Of a DNA stretch of 64,000 nucleotides, positions 11,351-24,829 are shown in pieces; position 1 is the stretch's first letter; every line of letters starts with the position of its first letter. Below the pieces are notes generated by a model. That model was not told the DNA's origin, made no database searches, and worked only from the letters and a program-made list of their open reading frames with translations. The position numbers were made by a program, and so were the translations under genes. Origin of the DNA: Prosapia bicincta (taxonomy: Eukaryota > Arthropoda > Insecta > Hemiptera > Cercopidae); NCBI GenBank assembly GCA_036971475.1, contig JBAIZL010000063.1, positions 635,889 to 699,888 of the forward strand. The letters run 5' to 3'.

Positions 11351-11958
11351 GGGTACTCTGCTAGTATAGCTTTCCCCCGAGGTGCTGCCGCCAACACCTG
11401 CGGACAGCAAAGAGGCTGCGTCGTCGCCACCGGATACTGTGGTATCCAGGAAAACTGCTCCCCCTCGTAAAAGGAAGTACCGGAATTGCGAGTACAGGGA
11501 GCACCCCGCTGCTGTGACTACAGGCTGGGAGAGAGTTTGGTGTCGCCGCCGTCCAAGCCGGCCCGTGTAGAGGAGCTGAAGAAAAAGTATTTCTACTAAG
11601 ACTTTGAGGAAGCTGACGATACCTAAACTGAGCTGATCCAGGACGACGAGCTTTGTGACCTCTTTTCAAGAAATTACTGAAAACTGTTCTTGATCCGGGG
11701 GTAAACATCAAGAACAAAAATTTCGCCATCAACCCACATCCAACTCTACGAAGAAAATATGAGAGATGATGTGGGAAAGGAGCTCAGGACTAAACGCCGG
11801 TGGTGGAACAAGCAGCGGGCATGGCAAAGGCGACGACGAAGAGAAGCTGAAGCAGCCTCCCTAGAAAAATAAGTTATTTTTGTATTTTAATCAAATTGTA
11901 ATTCTTATTCTGTTTAAAGATGTATTTTTTGTTTAAATATTTTTTGAAATAAATTCCC
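11351..11958 (+). pseudogene. GC-rich decayed coding block, family unknown
   Basis: A block of markedly higher GC with coding-like codon use on the plus strand, split over several frames by stops and indels. Pro/Ala-rich (around 11382-11450) and Arg/Lys-rich stretches are visible. The last part, about 11730-11870, reads through a basic Trp/Arg-rich tail (KRRWWNKQRAWQ, then RRRRR) to a stop near 11870. A possible AATAAA lies at about 11948. The left edge carries ggacgggtactctgctagtatag, an inverted diverged form of the word that starts the repeat at 63276. This looks like a decayed mobile-element or captured ORF; I cannot name it. Confidence 0.45.
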
Positions 11959-12800
11959 CAAATAAAAACTATACAGATGTAGGGAGTGGAAATACAACTA
12001 AAATCTCTTACAATAAATATTTTATATTGCAGAACAGCTGATTACCAGTACGTAATTTTCTGTATTTATTGTACGTATTAGGTTAAATTGTTATTTTTCA
12101 ATTTATTGTATCAGTTAACAAAAATAATAATTTATATTTGAATAAATCTTAATAACATTATCTCAATATAGTGTTACTTAATTATATATTTGTATTCCAA
12201 TTTTATGAAAACTTACCTAAACTCGTCTGACCTTTTTTATGAATCAAAGTCAATTGAATCTCAACAGTGAATAAAATTTTTATTCAGTAACTTTTTTTAA
12301 TATAAAAAAAAGGTTTTCTATTAGCTACATTCTTTTATTAACAACTAGAATAACTAGAGCCTATTAAAAACTCAATTAACTACATTCGACATACGAGTTT
12401 TCACTTTTGCGTCCATCTTACGACTGCCACATTTAAAATTATTATTATTATTCAATTTTAACAACAACCATAATCTAAAGGAATATCTAAATGAAAATCA
12501 AATTTTTTACATTTTCTCTTGAAGTAAATCGATTCCTCTTATCTAAAGTTTTTTTTTTAGTTTATGGCCCTTTCGTACAGGCTGCTATTATACATTGAAT
12601 TAATCGTTTCACAATTACTATACCTATAAAACTCAAAGGCAATAATTTAGTCTTCGTCCTGCATGAAAATTGCAAAATTTATTTCAGAACATAAAATATT
12701 ACAAGCCGTCATCATTAACACCGACTTGACCGAAACAAGCAGTCCAGCAGCCTGCATTTTAAATTATGATTTAATTTTCTCCTTATTTATTACAATAAAT
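11959..12800. other. AT-rich non-coding DNA
   Basis: Nothing recognisable. A short frame (12663-12947) runs into the next block but does not look coding over its AT-rich half. Confidence 0.4.
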
Positions 12801-12975
12801 TTCCGATTAAGTGCAGGTGTAAATCCGACCGAGTTTTTACCGCCGTTAAGTTGGTACCTGTCTACTAATCAGCACAAGTATTTGCCTCACGTCCGGGCTT
12901 CATTCCCTAAAGGGATAGATGACTGGTTATGCGGTTTCCAATGGTGACCGGCAGTCGTAACCGCTTTATCGAAGG
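12801..12975. other. Small GC-richer block, unassigned
   Basis: About 170 bases with more CG dinucleotides than the surroundings. It contains ccgaccgagtttttaccgcc and a tail ccaatggtgaccggcag. It could be a conserved non-coding element or an old repeat. Confidence 0.2.
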
Positions 12976-14093
12976 AAATTTTTTATTGTTAGTCTATTTA
13001 TAACAGAAATATGTATGTTATAAAATGTTAATATATTGAATTGTAACAACATAACCGTGGCTCCTTTGCGACTGTTCTACTTCCACTGACTGTAATTTTG
13101 TTATGAAACCTCTTCTCGCCCTCATTAAGGTCTTTAATTTAGGTTTGTATCATTTACCGCAAAGATTTTAATTCCATCCAAATATTCCTAGATATAACCT
13201 AACTTTTTCTCTTTACACTTTCGTTCAATATTTTATAATATTCACAATTACAAAAACAAAATTAAAACTTTCAATAATTTACTAAAATATTTTAAATAAT
13301 AATTACAAAATGTTTTAACAATACGTATCACTACTTGTACTAATTAATTAGATAAAAATATTTTATTTATCAAATATATAATTAAAAAGTAGTTTTTATT
13401 GACCTACAACACTCACAAAAACAAAGGAACAAGCAAACAAAAACAATTATCAGTAAATACAAATAAAATATAAACAAAACTAATAAATTAAATATTGTTT
13501 TAATACTATTCTATGTTAAGTATTCAGCAGCAAGCTATTGACTACAAGGTAGTATGTTAATGAGCTGCAACTCTTGTATTATTGTTTGATTATTTTGTTG
13601 TGTAAGCTATTGCTTCACACGTGTTCGCACTCAATAGTTGATTTTCAAGCTTTAATGGCATTGTTACAACTAACTTGCGAAACTCTAACAATTAACTTAC
13701 ATCAGCTTTCTTGTTTCTATTCAAATTGCTGTTGTTAAATATTTTATAACTATAATAATTTATTGGTTTAGAAATTTAAAAATAACAGCACTAGACATAA
13801 ATTTTAGACCCTTAAATATCATTAAATGTGACTTTTTTGTTATTGTTCTAAATAGTGATAGATATTTTATAAATAGAAATTGATTTGACTTTTTTTAAAC
13901 TGTCTGTAAACATTTATCTTTTATGTGTATCTGTTTTTTACAATACATTGACTTTTGAAACATAATTTTAATGTAGGCCTATACCACAAACTGAGCAACT
14001 TACCTATGGTATTTATTGGCATATAGCAATAAAATATTCAAAATCATTTTCCTTATAATTTAATATTTAAAACACATACTGTGTGTATATGTG
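12976..14093. other. AT-rich non-coding DNA
   Basis: Nothing recognisable. Confidence 0.45.
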
Positions 14094-14094
14094 A

Positions 14095-14165
<71 letters not shown>
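14095..14165. repeat. (AT)n(GT)n microsatellite
   Basis: A run of (at) turns directly into a (gt) run, followed by a degraded gt-rich tail. Confidence 0.95.
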
Positions 14166-14167
<2 letters not shown>

Positions 14168-17100
14168 ATATGTGAGTTATATGTGTGTGGTCAAGGTCCC
14201 TCACACGGCTTGAGAGGTAAAATTTCGATTACGACATTACACCGTTTCGTAAATCCTAGAACGTTCTAGAAATAAAGCGGATAGAAATGACGAGAGGCAG
14301 AAAGTCGATATATAAAAGTTTTGTTGAAGGAGTAGAGATATCAATGTATATTATATTGAAGTGAAGAGAATAAAAGCTTTAGGAACAGACAGTGACAGAG
14401 TGTTAAGTTTGTATAAGCTATTAGAGAACTAGTTATTAGTAATGTTGGACGCTTTTATAAATCTTAATTGAGTAAATAATATTAGCCATAAAAGTGAGTG
14501 AAATAATAAAGTTATTTATTCTAAAACTGCTTTTATGTAACCCCATAAAAGCTAAACAATATTTTTAAATGTTTTTTTATTAGTAGGGCTGATCAGGCGT
14601 CTTTTGGTTCCAAAAGATTTTATTAATCTTAAAAACATTATATAAAATATTTCGATTCACAATAACTTGACCCATTGTTTATTTTTAATGTAATGACAAA
14701 CAACTAATATCATATTAAAAAGTTAGTTTATCATTTCCGAATTCATATATGTTTACAGAAATACATTTCTTAAAATAAACTAAGACACATTACCTTTACT
14801 TATCCAATTCAAAACTTATTCTTTACTGTGTTAATGTAAAATTGTGGTGTTTAGGCTATAAATTTTACCTAATAACATATTTATAATAACTATTGAGCAC
14901 TACTAAACAAATAGAGCAAAACTAATTGAAATCCGACATAATCTCTTGTGCAGTTCATACCGTATATTATAAATAATATGTTCTAATTTTTTCTCATTAT
15001 TCTGCAGAAAAGTTTACTTTGAAAAGTAGATCTGTTAGTGCTCGCGAAAAAATAACAGTTGCTTCAAGATATTTATTATAGCAAAATTATTCATGTGTTA
15101 AAACACAGGAATAAGTTTAATTAAATTAATTAAAAAATATTTATACACTTAACTTGTTACAATAAGGAACGCACTCAGTTACACGAAAGGTTCCTCCGGT
15201 GCACAGATAGAAAGTGCATTAAGTCGATAACCCATAAGTTAAACGTTATTGATACAGTAACATAAAAGTAGAGGCATCATGTTACAAGAAAGCCCCAACA
15301 CAGATTCATTAGTATACGTTTGGTCAGATATTTTTATTAAGTAGCCTATTTGATAACACTTTACTGTTTAAAAATAAAACACAATTTCCCAAAACGATTA
15401 TATTTCAGGAAATTATGTTTATACAAAGATTTTTATGTTTATTATTATCTACAAAGATCAGACATCTCGGGAATACTTTTACAAGTGTAAGGAACAGGAC
15501 ATCACGAAGAACGTTTCGCAAAGTGCCCCACTAACCTTCAGCAAGTAGAGGCCTTCTGGTATGTAGTGCGTCTAAATGTTATCAAAGACATAGTGACAGG
15601 CAACACGGTCCTAATGGAATTCTTAAGGCAAAGTGAAAAAGTACATTTTGCGGATTAACTTTTAGAAAACAAAAACGAATTAAAGAGGGTTAATATTTTT
15701 TTTTATAAGATTGACCAAAATATTTAAGAAGAAAAAAGAGGATTTTATTTTTCATGAAAGTATAAACTTTCTGACGTAGATTTATCTTATAGTTGGTAGT
15801 TTAAAGATTTGTTAGTAGATAAGATATAAATAAAATAAATATAACATAAACAACAACATCATTATTAGATATTTTGTAAGTAAAATATATGTCCTGGATC
15901 TTTTTACGTGTTTTATAGATCATTTTATAAATATAATTTTGTTCTTGTTTTTCAAATACCAGTAAAACGCTTTCGTACCCGCCAGCTACAGACAGTGTAT
16001 TTTTATTCTTTACTCTGAAATGTTTCCCATTGTTCCTTCATGCGTTTACGATTTATTTTCCTTATTGTTATTACTATTATTGTTATTGTATAACAATCAA
16101 GGAAAATAGTTGTTTAACAGACACGTGTGGAATTTCTATAGGCAACTCGTTTTATTTAATTCTATTATTTCAATTTAAATTTCCAAAATCAGGCTTTCTA
16201 TAAAAAATTGTTTTTGATTGCATTTCCAATAGAATAAAATATCTTCATTTAAAATATTTTTAAACATTTCATTCCACGTATCATAACATAATATTTATGT
16301 TCATTCCAAATATTACCACATTTTTATAATATTAGTCAATATTATTTTTTCCAATTTATCGTTATTCATAGAAATTATTGAATAAAATAAGTTTATCGTA
16401 TGCATGGAATTATTTACGTAATCTTACAAGTACAATTTTAAAAAGTATTATAAAGTAAAATATAATGTTCTCTATATTAACAGTTTTGCTTTGTTATGTC
16501 GATGAAATAATAATGTTGGGCCTACTTTGTAGAAGTCGTGGAATCAAATTAAAATTATGTCTCTTTTCAGAAATGAATCCTGGAATAATGTACATAATAA
16601 TTTGAGGTATATATTCTTTTACACATGTTACACTAGCAACAACATCGTTTGAAAAACAAAATTGAAATTAAAATAATTTTTTTTTAAGAAGGGGAAAAAC
16701 TACTTTAGGTTGTGGCCCTAGGGGCCGTGCCAATAGTACTAACAGCTTTTATAGCTTCGTGTACAGAAACCTTGAATTGAGAAAAACATTTAATTTTGCT
16801 TAATGAGATATTACCTAAACATTTGTTATCAAACGCGCCTAAGAAAGTTTTCAATTCAAAAATTTTAATAAAAATAAATAATTTATAATTATCGGAACAT
16901 ATTTATTAAATTTGATGTAATAAATTGAATACATTAATTTATTTAAATGTTGATTAATCTTAGTGCACATAGTTCAATATAGCGATGGTAAAAACTTGTG
17001 TATTTATTTCAATTTTCGAAATGAAAACATTCTTAGGCCCGTCTGATATATGTTCAGGTAATTTCTCATTAAGCAAAATTAAATGTTTTTCTCATTTATT

Positions 17101-18597
17101 ATAGTGTTCACTTATATCTGCACCCCTCCAAGTGCCACAACCTAATTTCCTTTTTTAATATTCAGTAAATATTTAGAGCCCGGTGAAACAGGTGTAATAC
17201 AGGAATCTTACGATACTTTAAAATTTCTACATACGTAATAATGAACATATACTCACAACCTATAATTATTTTTTATAATCGTTTTAATAACAAATTTATA
17301 ATCATTAATGACTATTTAACGAGTAACGAGTAATATCTGTAAATAGTTGCAGTTAAGGTTTGAATTTTGAGTAGCTATCATTCTCATTGGTAATATGTTC
17401 TAATTTGAAATGCGAATGAGAAAAGAAATGATTGATTGTGAGTTGCTGTTCGCCATTATTTAATCATTGCCTTTACTCACAAACTACGCTCAAATGTTTG
17501 TACAGTTTCTCATATTGAAGAAGCTGTGTTAAAGGAAGTTATTATCTCTGCCTTAGCTATAGGCAAGCCGTAGTTTGGTTTATTCCCGTTTACTCTAGGC
17601 ACACACTTATTGCAGAGGTAACAATTGGACATTAAATTTAACTGCTTTACCGGCAAAAGCCACATCAGAGAAGTGATTTTACTGCAAATACTTGTCAAGT
17701 GAACTATTTTGCATGCACTGTTATTGCATTGCGCTATGCTGGTATGCATATTTATAAGGGGTAGTAGCTGTACTTGCAGAAAATAAAATTATTCAATTCA
17801 AAATCTGTAATCGCTCTTAAATGAAACATAAAATCATTCAGTGTAAGAAAGTAGTCACAAATCTACAACCACTTTTGCTGAGATATTAAATATTGCCCTT
17901 ATGTAGAGTTTTAGGGAAGAAATACTAGACACGCTACTATTTGTAAGCTACGTAAACGTTGATTCTACATTTAGCCTTTCTTAAACTTAGTTAAAAATAA
18001 ACAAAATAAAACTGACAGAATGAGTAAGTAGAATAAAACTTTGTTTGACACTATTTCTGTAGAAATATTCTTGAAATCCTTTAGGCAAATATGTTTCCTA
18101 AATACAGAATATTTTTAATTGCTTTATCATTTTAAACTTTCATTTTTAATTAAGTGATATAACGAATCATTTGAAAAACATAAACTGATCCAAAACTTTA
18201 GATTAAACTTATTATTTCTGTACATTCTTGGATTCCAATTAGAAATAGATTCTGTATGCTATGAGCTATCGACCAATAACACATTTGTAAACACAGGTTT
18301 GACTTAAGTTTATCAATTTTTATGACAAATTGAAAAATGGACAATAATATTATAATATATTAAGAACCCATTTTGCCAAAATGGAGACACTACTGCCATC
18401 TTGTGTAGAAATTTATAAGCTGCTACTTTCTCATTTTTCCATATGTATCATGAGCTTTCTTATGTTAAATTTCAAGTAATCGAGCTGTTAGGTATTTCCT
18501 TCATTTATCTTCTTTTGTACGATACAAGACCAAGGATAGTGAATTGGTTTATCTACAAGCTTTGATCTAGAAGTGCTAAGGATAAAACTAACAAAAA
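14166..18597. other. Long AT-rich non-coding stretch
   Basis: About 4.4 kb with no supported gene. A 79-codon minus-strand frame (17510-17749) has mixed composition but no family resemblance and no splice context. A similar-sized plus-strand segment at about 15530-15655 lacks a start. Possibly intron or intergenic. Confidence 0.4.
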
Positions 18598-19050
18598 GAT
18601 GACGTACCTAGATGTTGAAGAGGACGTACCTAGATGTCGAAGAGGACGTACCTAGATGTTGAAGAGGACGTACCTAGATGTTGAAGAGGACGTACCTAGA
18701 TGTTGAAGAGGACGTACCTAGATGTTGAAGATGACGTACCTAGAAGTTGAAGAGGACGTACCTAGATGTTGAAGAGGACGTACCTAGATGTTGAAGAAGA
18801 CGTACCTAGATGTTGAAGAAAACGTACCTAGATGTTGAAGAGGACGTACCTAGATGTTGAAGAGGACGTACCTAGATGTTGAAGAGGACGTACCTAGATG
18901 TTATAGAGGACGTACCTAGATGTTGAAGAGGACGTACCTAGATGTTGAAGAGGACGTACCTAGATGTTGAAGAGGACGTACCTAGATGTTGAAGAGGACG
19001 TACCTAGATGTTGAAGAGGACGTACCTAAATGTTCAAGAGGACGTACAAA
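18598..19050. repeat. 22-bp minisatellite, about 20 copies
   Basis: The unit is gacgtacctagatgttgaag plus 'ag', repeated head to tail with starts at 18601, 18623, 18645 and so on. Copies are nearly identical, with point changes such as agatgtcgaa, agaagttgaa, gttatagagg and gttcaagag. 22 is not a multiple of 3 and no frame is kept, so it is not coding. High copy identity suggests recent expansion or ongoing homogenisation. Confidence 0.98.
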
Positions 19051-22000
19051 AGAAGCATTTTTGGATCATCTAACAGCCAAGGCCCTGGCCCAGGTAAACA
19101 AAATCCTGCCATAAAGATTTTTCGAGAAAGAACTTTGTTATATTTTAGCATCAAAGCAAACTTATTTCCGAAATGGTTTGATTTATAATCAATTGCATAT
19201 CTTATTGCATCAGATGCCCAAGCATTTTATATGCACCTAGGATAACGTTGAACACACTGATGGTTGTGATTGGGCCGTGGATTTATATGTTGAAGAAATA
19301 TAACTAATTTAGTATAATAACACTATAAAGTTTAGCGATCCCAATAGCGTCAAGCAAGTAAGTGTTTCATAAATTTATTGAGATTGATTTTAATATAATT
19401 TTTTACATTTGTTTTACGGTTTTTATTGACTACTTTTCCCTAGAAATCAATATTTCTGTATAAAATTTAAAGTTTAAATTAAATAATTTAAATTACTATA
19501 TTTTATTTTTAAAATACTAACATACTCGTAACATACTACAGTTTTCTTGGCTTTAGTATACTATTTCCAAACGACTCTATTCTACTTTGACATAAATAAA
19601 AATCTAAAAACAAAAATTTGGAAATAAATATCAACAGCGAGTTTTTATCGCTTTATTAATGCATATTTTCAAATTATAACATTTAACCAAATGAAGTAAA
19701 TATAACGGAATAATTAGAATAAAACAGAAAGAATGACACATATTATTATTTAGAATCAAACACGGGGTAAGTTCTTCTGTGTTGTTCAAGTAATTAGTCT
19801 ATTATTGCGTTGTAAAGTCAAATCAATTTTTACAACATATAAACTTGTAACAACATTAAGGAATTACTAATAGAGCTCTTATAAACATTATTATATAGAT
19901 ATATTTTGTATCTACTGTTACGAAACAAAGATACAAGATTTCACCTGTGAATTCTGTACTTATCTACATAGTCAAGATAACACTTTCTTGGGTTACAAAT
20001 TTTATTTTAAAAAATATATTAATGGATAATTATTTTAAACTTATAAAACGCCTTTTATAGTCTATTAGATGTCTTTAATTTATAATTTTTTTAAAGCCTT
20101 AAATACATTTAATGTTTTTCTTTAACTCATTTAGCGCCTACAGACTATGCAACCCTTTTATCACTCGTGCCCCGCTTAGTTTAGAACACCTAATCATTAA
20201 TATCAATGAGGTTCCTTTTTAAACTCTTTTCTTTTAACAATAGAAAAATTGGTAAGTATAAAAGGACTTATTTATCTATAAAATTCTTGAAGCAATTAAT
20301 ATAATAAATTTCTATTATTACAAAAATTCAATTTTAGACTAATATTTCTAATTACATAGCAGATTAGTTATGTTTACATCTGGAAGATTTTCAATATTTA
20401 AAAAAATAATCAAAACATCAAAAATTTTAAATATTTATTTTTTATTTAAATTAAAATATTAAAAAAATTTAGCATTTAAAATAAATCTTTTTATAAATTT
20501 TATTGTTTTATAAATTATTTCATAAATATTATAAACTATCTAATAAATTTATTTCATATAATTTATTTTACTATAAATTGAAATGTTTTTTATAATAACT
20601 TATAGGCTATTTTTAAAGACAATTTTTTTCATTTATTTAGCTTTTTTAGGAAGTATGTGAAGAATTTAGTGGATATTTTCCGTTTATACACAATTCGAAA
20701 TTGAATAATGGAATTTTTTCCACTTTGTTGCTTAAGGGAAGTCGGATGACCTTTTTGTCAAAAAAATATCAATATAGTTTTTGTTTTTATGTTTCATATT
20801 AGTGGTACTTTTAGGTTTCATTTGACACTAAAGTTGAAAATTTACATTATCCAATAATCTACAATATTTAGTGGCATTTACAGTTTTATTGGCGATTTTA
20901 TAAATGCACGCAATCAACTTTTAGGGGCGTCACTCGAAAGACCCTGCAAGTATATCAAACGTACAATGTTATACAATACTTTTTATATTAGTTTTTGTAA
21001 ACTTTTCTATAAAAGGAGTTGTAGGTGCTATAAGTGAATTCAGTGGGAATGTGTAGGTATTTGGGTTATGGCCAATATTGTAGGTCTATGGAAAGGTTAC
21101 AGACAAAACATGAAGTAGGGTATGTTGAACAAACTATAAACGTGTAAGTAGACCATATAAGAATGATATGGGACCTAGCTCACAAGAAGAGAATACAGAA
21201 AACACCATTTTCGTAGGGAAACCCGGAGGAGTAAAGACGTTTTAGCTTTTCGCTTATAAATGACATGCAAACATTATATGAAATTTTAATGTACGAAAGT
21301 TGGAGCAATGAAACAAGCTATTTGGTCTGAATATTTTAACATCGTTTCTACCAATAACAGTCCAGCTCATACCTATAACTTTGCCTATAACACCTGACCC
21401 TCTGTACAGGCTAATGAAATATGTGATCATAATGAACATAACCACGTAAATCCAGGGGCTATGGCGTCTATAAAACCGACTTGTCCGAAACAACTCTTCT
21501 TTCTAAGTGCTAACATGGTAGCACTCAAAACTCGAGTGAATCTCACAACAACTTGATCTGCTCAAAGGTCCGAATATCTACAATTATAATAAAACCACTT
21601 TAGAATCAGAAGCCTATGACTCTGTAGCTTGTTATAACAATGGACACACAGCTTAACGTAGAGTTTTAACTAGGCTGGGCGCTAGGCCAGGAAGATTCTG
21701 TGTGACAGTCATGACCCGTTTGGACAATATTAGGATTTTAAAAGCCGACCAAACCTGGAAGCAATGAAGAAAAGATCTCCTCGGGACTTTACATCAGCTG
21801 AAAGGAAACTGGAAGACCTATATTAAGAAGAGGAAGATTCTGATAACCCTGCCAAATTGACCGTTGCAAAAATAGGTGATAGTATAGGATAGGGGTTTAG
21901 GCCAAATTGATGAATATGACAACAAATTACACAAACTAGACTAAACCATTTTAAAACCAGGCAAAATAAACAAAATTATAATAAACTAAATTTAAATTTA

Positions 22001-22313
22001 GTGAATTAAAATTGTTTAGAACATTGAAATTTTAGAACAAAACCTATATTTGTAAATAGAGGTCTTATAGATAGCGTCGCTCTATAGGTACAAAAGGTGA
22101 ACAAATAATACTCTCACAACATGTTTCAAAATAATAAATTCATATCGATTGTAATAATAAGTGAAAAAACAGTGTTTATATAATATTGTGGCACAGGCCT
22201 AGCAGCGCTAGTGGGTAACTACAGAAGATTGGAAGATGGAATTAAGTACATCTTGACATATAAAAAAAGACATTATTAGAACAAAGTTTGAAAAGAGATT
22301 AAAAAAAAAACTG
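19051..22313. other. AT-rich non-coding stretch
   Basis: No gene supported. 19060-19340 and 21050-21900 are somewhat less AT-rich and may hold old repeat fragments. The 79-codon minus-strand frame at 21254-21493 looks like chance. Confidence 0.4.
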
Positions 22314-22327
22314 GTTGCTATGGCAAC
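22314..22327. promoter_or_regulatory. RFX X-box-like palindrome
   Basis: gttgctatggcaac differs at one base from the symmetric GTTGCCATGGCAAC RFX consensus. It stands alone in AT-rich DNA with no assigned gene next to it. Motif match only. Confidence 0.3.
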
Positions 22328-23129
22328 GCTAGTATAATGGGAAGAGATGGAAAAAACAGGAGACAAGTCATTTCACAGAGACCAAAGTTTTAGTAACGTC
22401 TCTCAATGACATTGGAAATCAAGCTGTTAAAACAATGAGACGTATTTTGTTAATACTCCAAGAATTATAACAAACATGGAGTAAGTAGACATCTATTGTG
22501 CGAAAATGTGATTCGGAGGTGTTCCAGATACTCCGGCTTTGAGCTCAATCATCAAAAAACGACCATCTCGAAAATGTAACAGTGAATGAAGAACGTCGAA
22601 CTTTTAAGACGCCAAACTTATATAAACTTTTAGAAGACACCGTAAATTATATAATGTTTTAGAAACGTGAGTCAACATTCAAAATTGTCAAACTTGACAT
22701 CAAATCGTCTTCAGGTCAACAATACGTAAGTGCACAATTAAAATTAGCAATAATGTTAACAATAGTTAACGATTAAACATAGCTATAACGAAAACTCTTA
22801 CAATTATATAACATTAGAAAAACCACGAAAATGAGTAAAGTTAAACATTTTTTAATATTTTTAATATAACAATTACAACATATAACATATTTAATTGTAA
22901 AAATAACATGAAAACCCCCTAACCACTACTACAGTTAAAATCACTTACAAGTCAGGATTAAAATACTTTTACAGTTATAAAATACCCAAATTTACATACT
23001 CAGTCATAAATATCCAAATACACATTGCAAAAGAAACTGTCAATTTCAAATAAATAACCTAACCATGACCAAGTATTATTAAAGTTAAAGTTTTATTATT
23101 ATTATTAAAGTTTTTCAATAAGTGGTGCA
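22328..23129. other. AT-rich non-coding DNA
   Basis: Nothing recognisable before the Penelope-like element that follows. Confidence 0.4.
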
Positions 23130-24330
23130 TAAACGTTGCCAATTTTTAGTGTCCTCCTTAATATTAACAGCATTCTTCTATAACGTCATATGGATCATCA
23201 ATGAAAAAATACGTCGTTGCCAATTATTTTCATAATCAAAAACCTTTTTTTTATATCAGAACTATGATTAATCTCCTTGATATGATCCAATATTACAGAC
23301 GTAAGACGTAAGTTAAGTGTTTTACTCCTTTTTTCATGCTCACTCATACGTACATGCAACTGTTTCTTAGTTTCGCCAAGATATGTGGCCTCACAGTCGT
23401 TACATTTTATTTTATAGCCTATATCACATTTTTAAGATTGAGAGTTTCTGACTTGTCTTTACCCCTTTTAAAAAAGTTACTATTAGAAATAGAAATAATA
23501 AATTATTAGAAATAAAAGAAACAGTTAAGATGTTATATTTACTCAGTTTCTTAGACATTTTCTCATAGAACCCTTTCACATATAGTGAACGGAAAATTGG
23601 AGGTCTTTTGTCCTTCGGAACACCACAAATGTTAGAAGAAACAGAATTTAATTTTAAATAAAAGCGTTCCTTCATGTGAAAATCAATAAATTTACGAGGA
23701 TAATTAATTTATAGTAAGTACTCAAAAATCAATTAAATATTTTTCTCATAAAACCGAGGTTTGCATAGGCGAATTACTTTATCAACAAGCGAATAAACCA
23801 TTTGTTGAATTGAAGACACGTTTGTGTGAATTAAGATGGTCCGATACAAAATTAAGAATGTTGATTTATGATGACAGTCAGTAATTATAACACCTATATA
23901 TCTAATCAATACAACGTCCAAAAGACTAAGTCTGTTATTTTCCTCCCTCTCATGTAAAATTAAGCCTTTCATCACGAATATTCATTCCATAAAACTCTTG
24001 TACCTTGTTCTTAAGGATAAAGGCTAGGACATCATCAACATATCTGCCATAATAAAACGGTTGGAAACTCAATTTACTAAAACATTCTTATTTTAAATCG
24101 TCTAAAACCATATCAGCAAATGTTAAAAACACCGGTAGGCCCATGGGAGATCCATACACTTCCATTTAGTAGGCTACTTACCATTAATTTCCATCAAGAA
24201 TTTACCAACATGCAACAAATCATTCATGGAACAATTACCACCAGTTTGTATGTACAAACATCCTACAATGCACGATTTGAGATTTTATAAATATTTACAG
24301 ATTCCTTCTGAAGTTGTTACATTGCAATTA
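23130..24330 (-). pseudogene. Penelope-like element: RT plus GIY-YIG remnant
   Basis: Read on the minus strand, pieces occur in the order expected of a Penelope-like retroelement. First comes an RT segment with GSPMGLPVF-type sequence (about 24130-24160), then the catalytic core RYVDDVLAF (YVDD at 24031-24042). A thumb-type region follows with LLDVVLIRY and VIRLCKPRFY (23733-23975), then YVKGFYEKMSKKLSKYN (about 23520-23600). The endonuclease segment reads YKIKCNDCEATYLGET and then HVRMSEHEKR (about 23335-23420), the C-x2-C and Y-x-G-x-T pattern of a GIY-YIG nuclease. A basic tail (about 23150-23330) completes it. Stops and frame breaks are spread through, so it is dead. The R1-type fragment downstream is on the opposite strand. 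Confidence 0.85.
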
Positions 24331-24829
24331 ACCTCTACCATTGTGTTTTGCGGCATTCAACTCTCTCTTTAACCAAACAATCTTGAAAGTATTGTGCCAA
24401 GGAGCCTACACGTTCGACAGATGGAGGCAGCAACAAATAGCAGGTGTCTTCACAGTGCCATGGCACCCTATTGTTCTGGTAGGAGTGTCGCTGAGCCTCG
24501 CCTAAAATCTTCCCACTCGTCCTTCAGTGTAGGATATCGCAGATGAAACAGTTCATGCGTACCTGATTGGTTACCACGTCACATTTCACAAAGGTGACAG
24601 GTCTTGCATTATTAGACTCAAGCTGAGTAGACGACAAGCCTTCGGATATCCCACTAACCCTTGGCCTTCTTCAGGGTAACAGAAACAATGGCATAATATA
24701 TTGTCACGTGTGTACTAGAACGAACAAACTTTAGAATTTCTTATTTATACTCTATTCCACAACATTAGCTTAGACTGCGGGCAAAGTCAATAAATAGACA
24801 ATAATTGTAGCCAACTCACGATCAACGAT
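24331..24829. other. Unassigned DNA between two retroelement fragments
   Basis: Moderate GC with no continuous frame. The minus-strand reading near 24620-24690 (ctgaagaaggccaagggtt...) may belong to the 5' part of the Penelope-like element, but I cannot show this. Confidence 0.3.

Noticed and set aside
18598..19050. CRISPR-like array
   Set aside because: The units are contiguous with no spacers; this is an ordinary minisatellite in a eukaryotic context.
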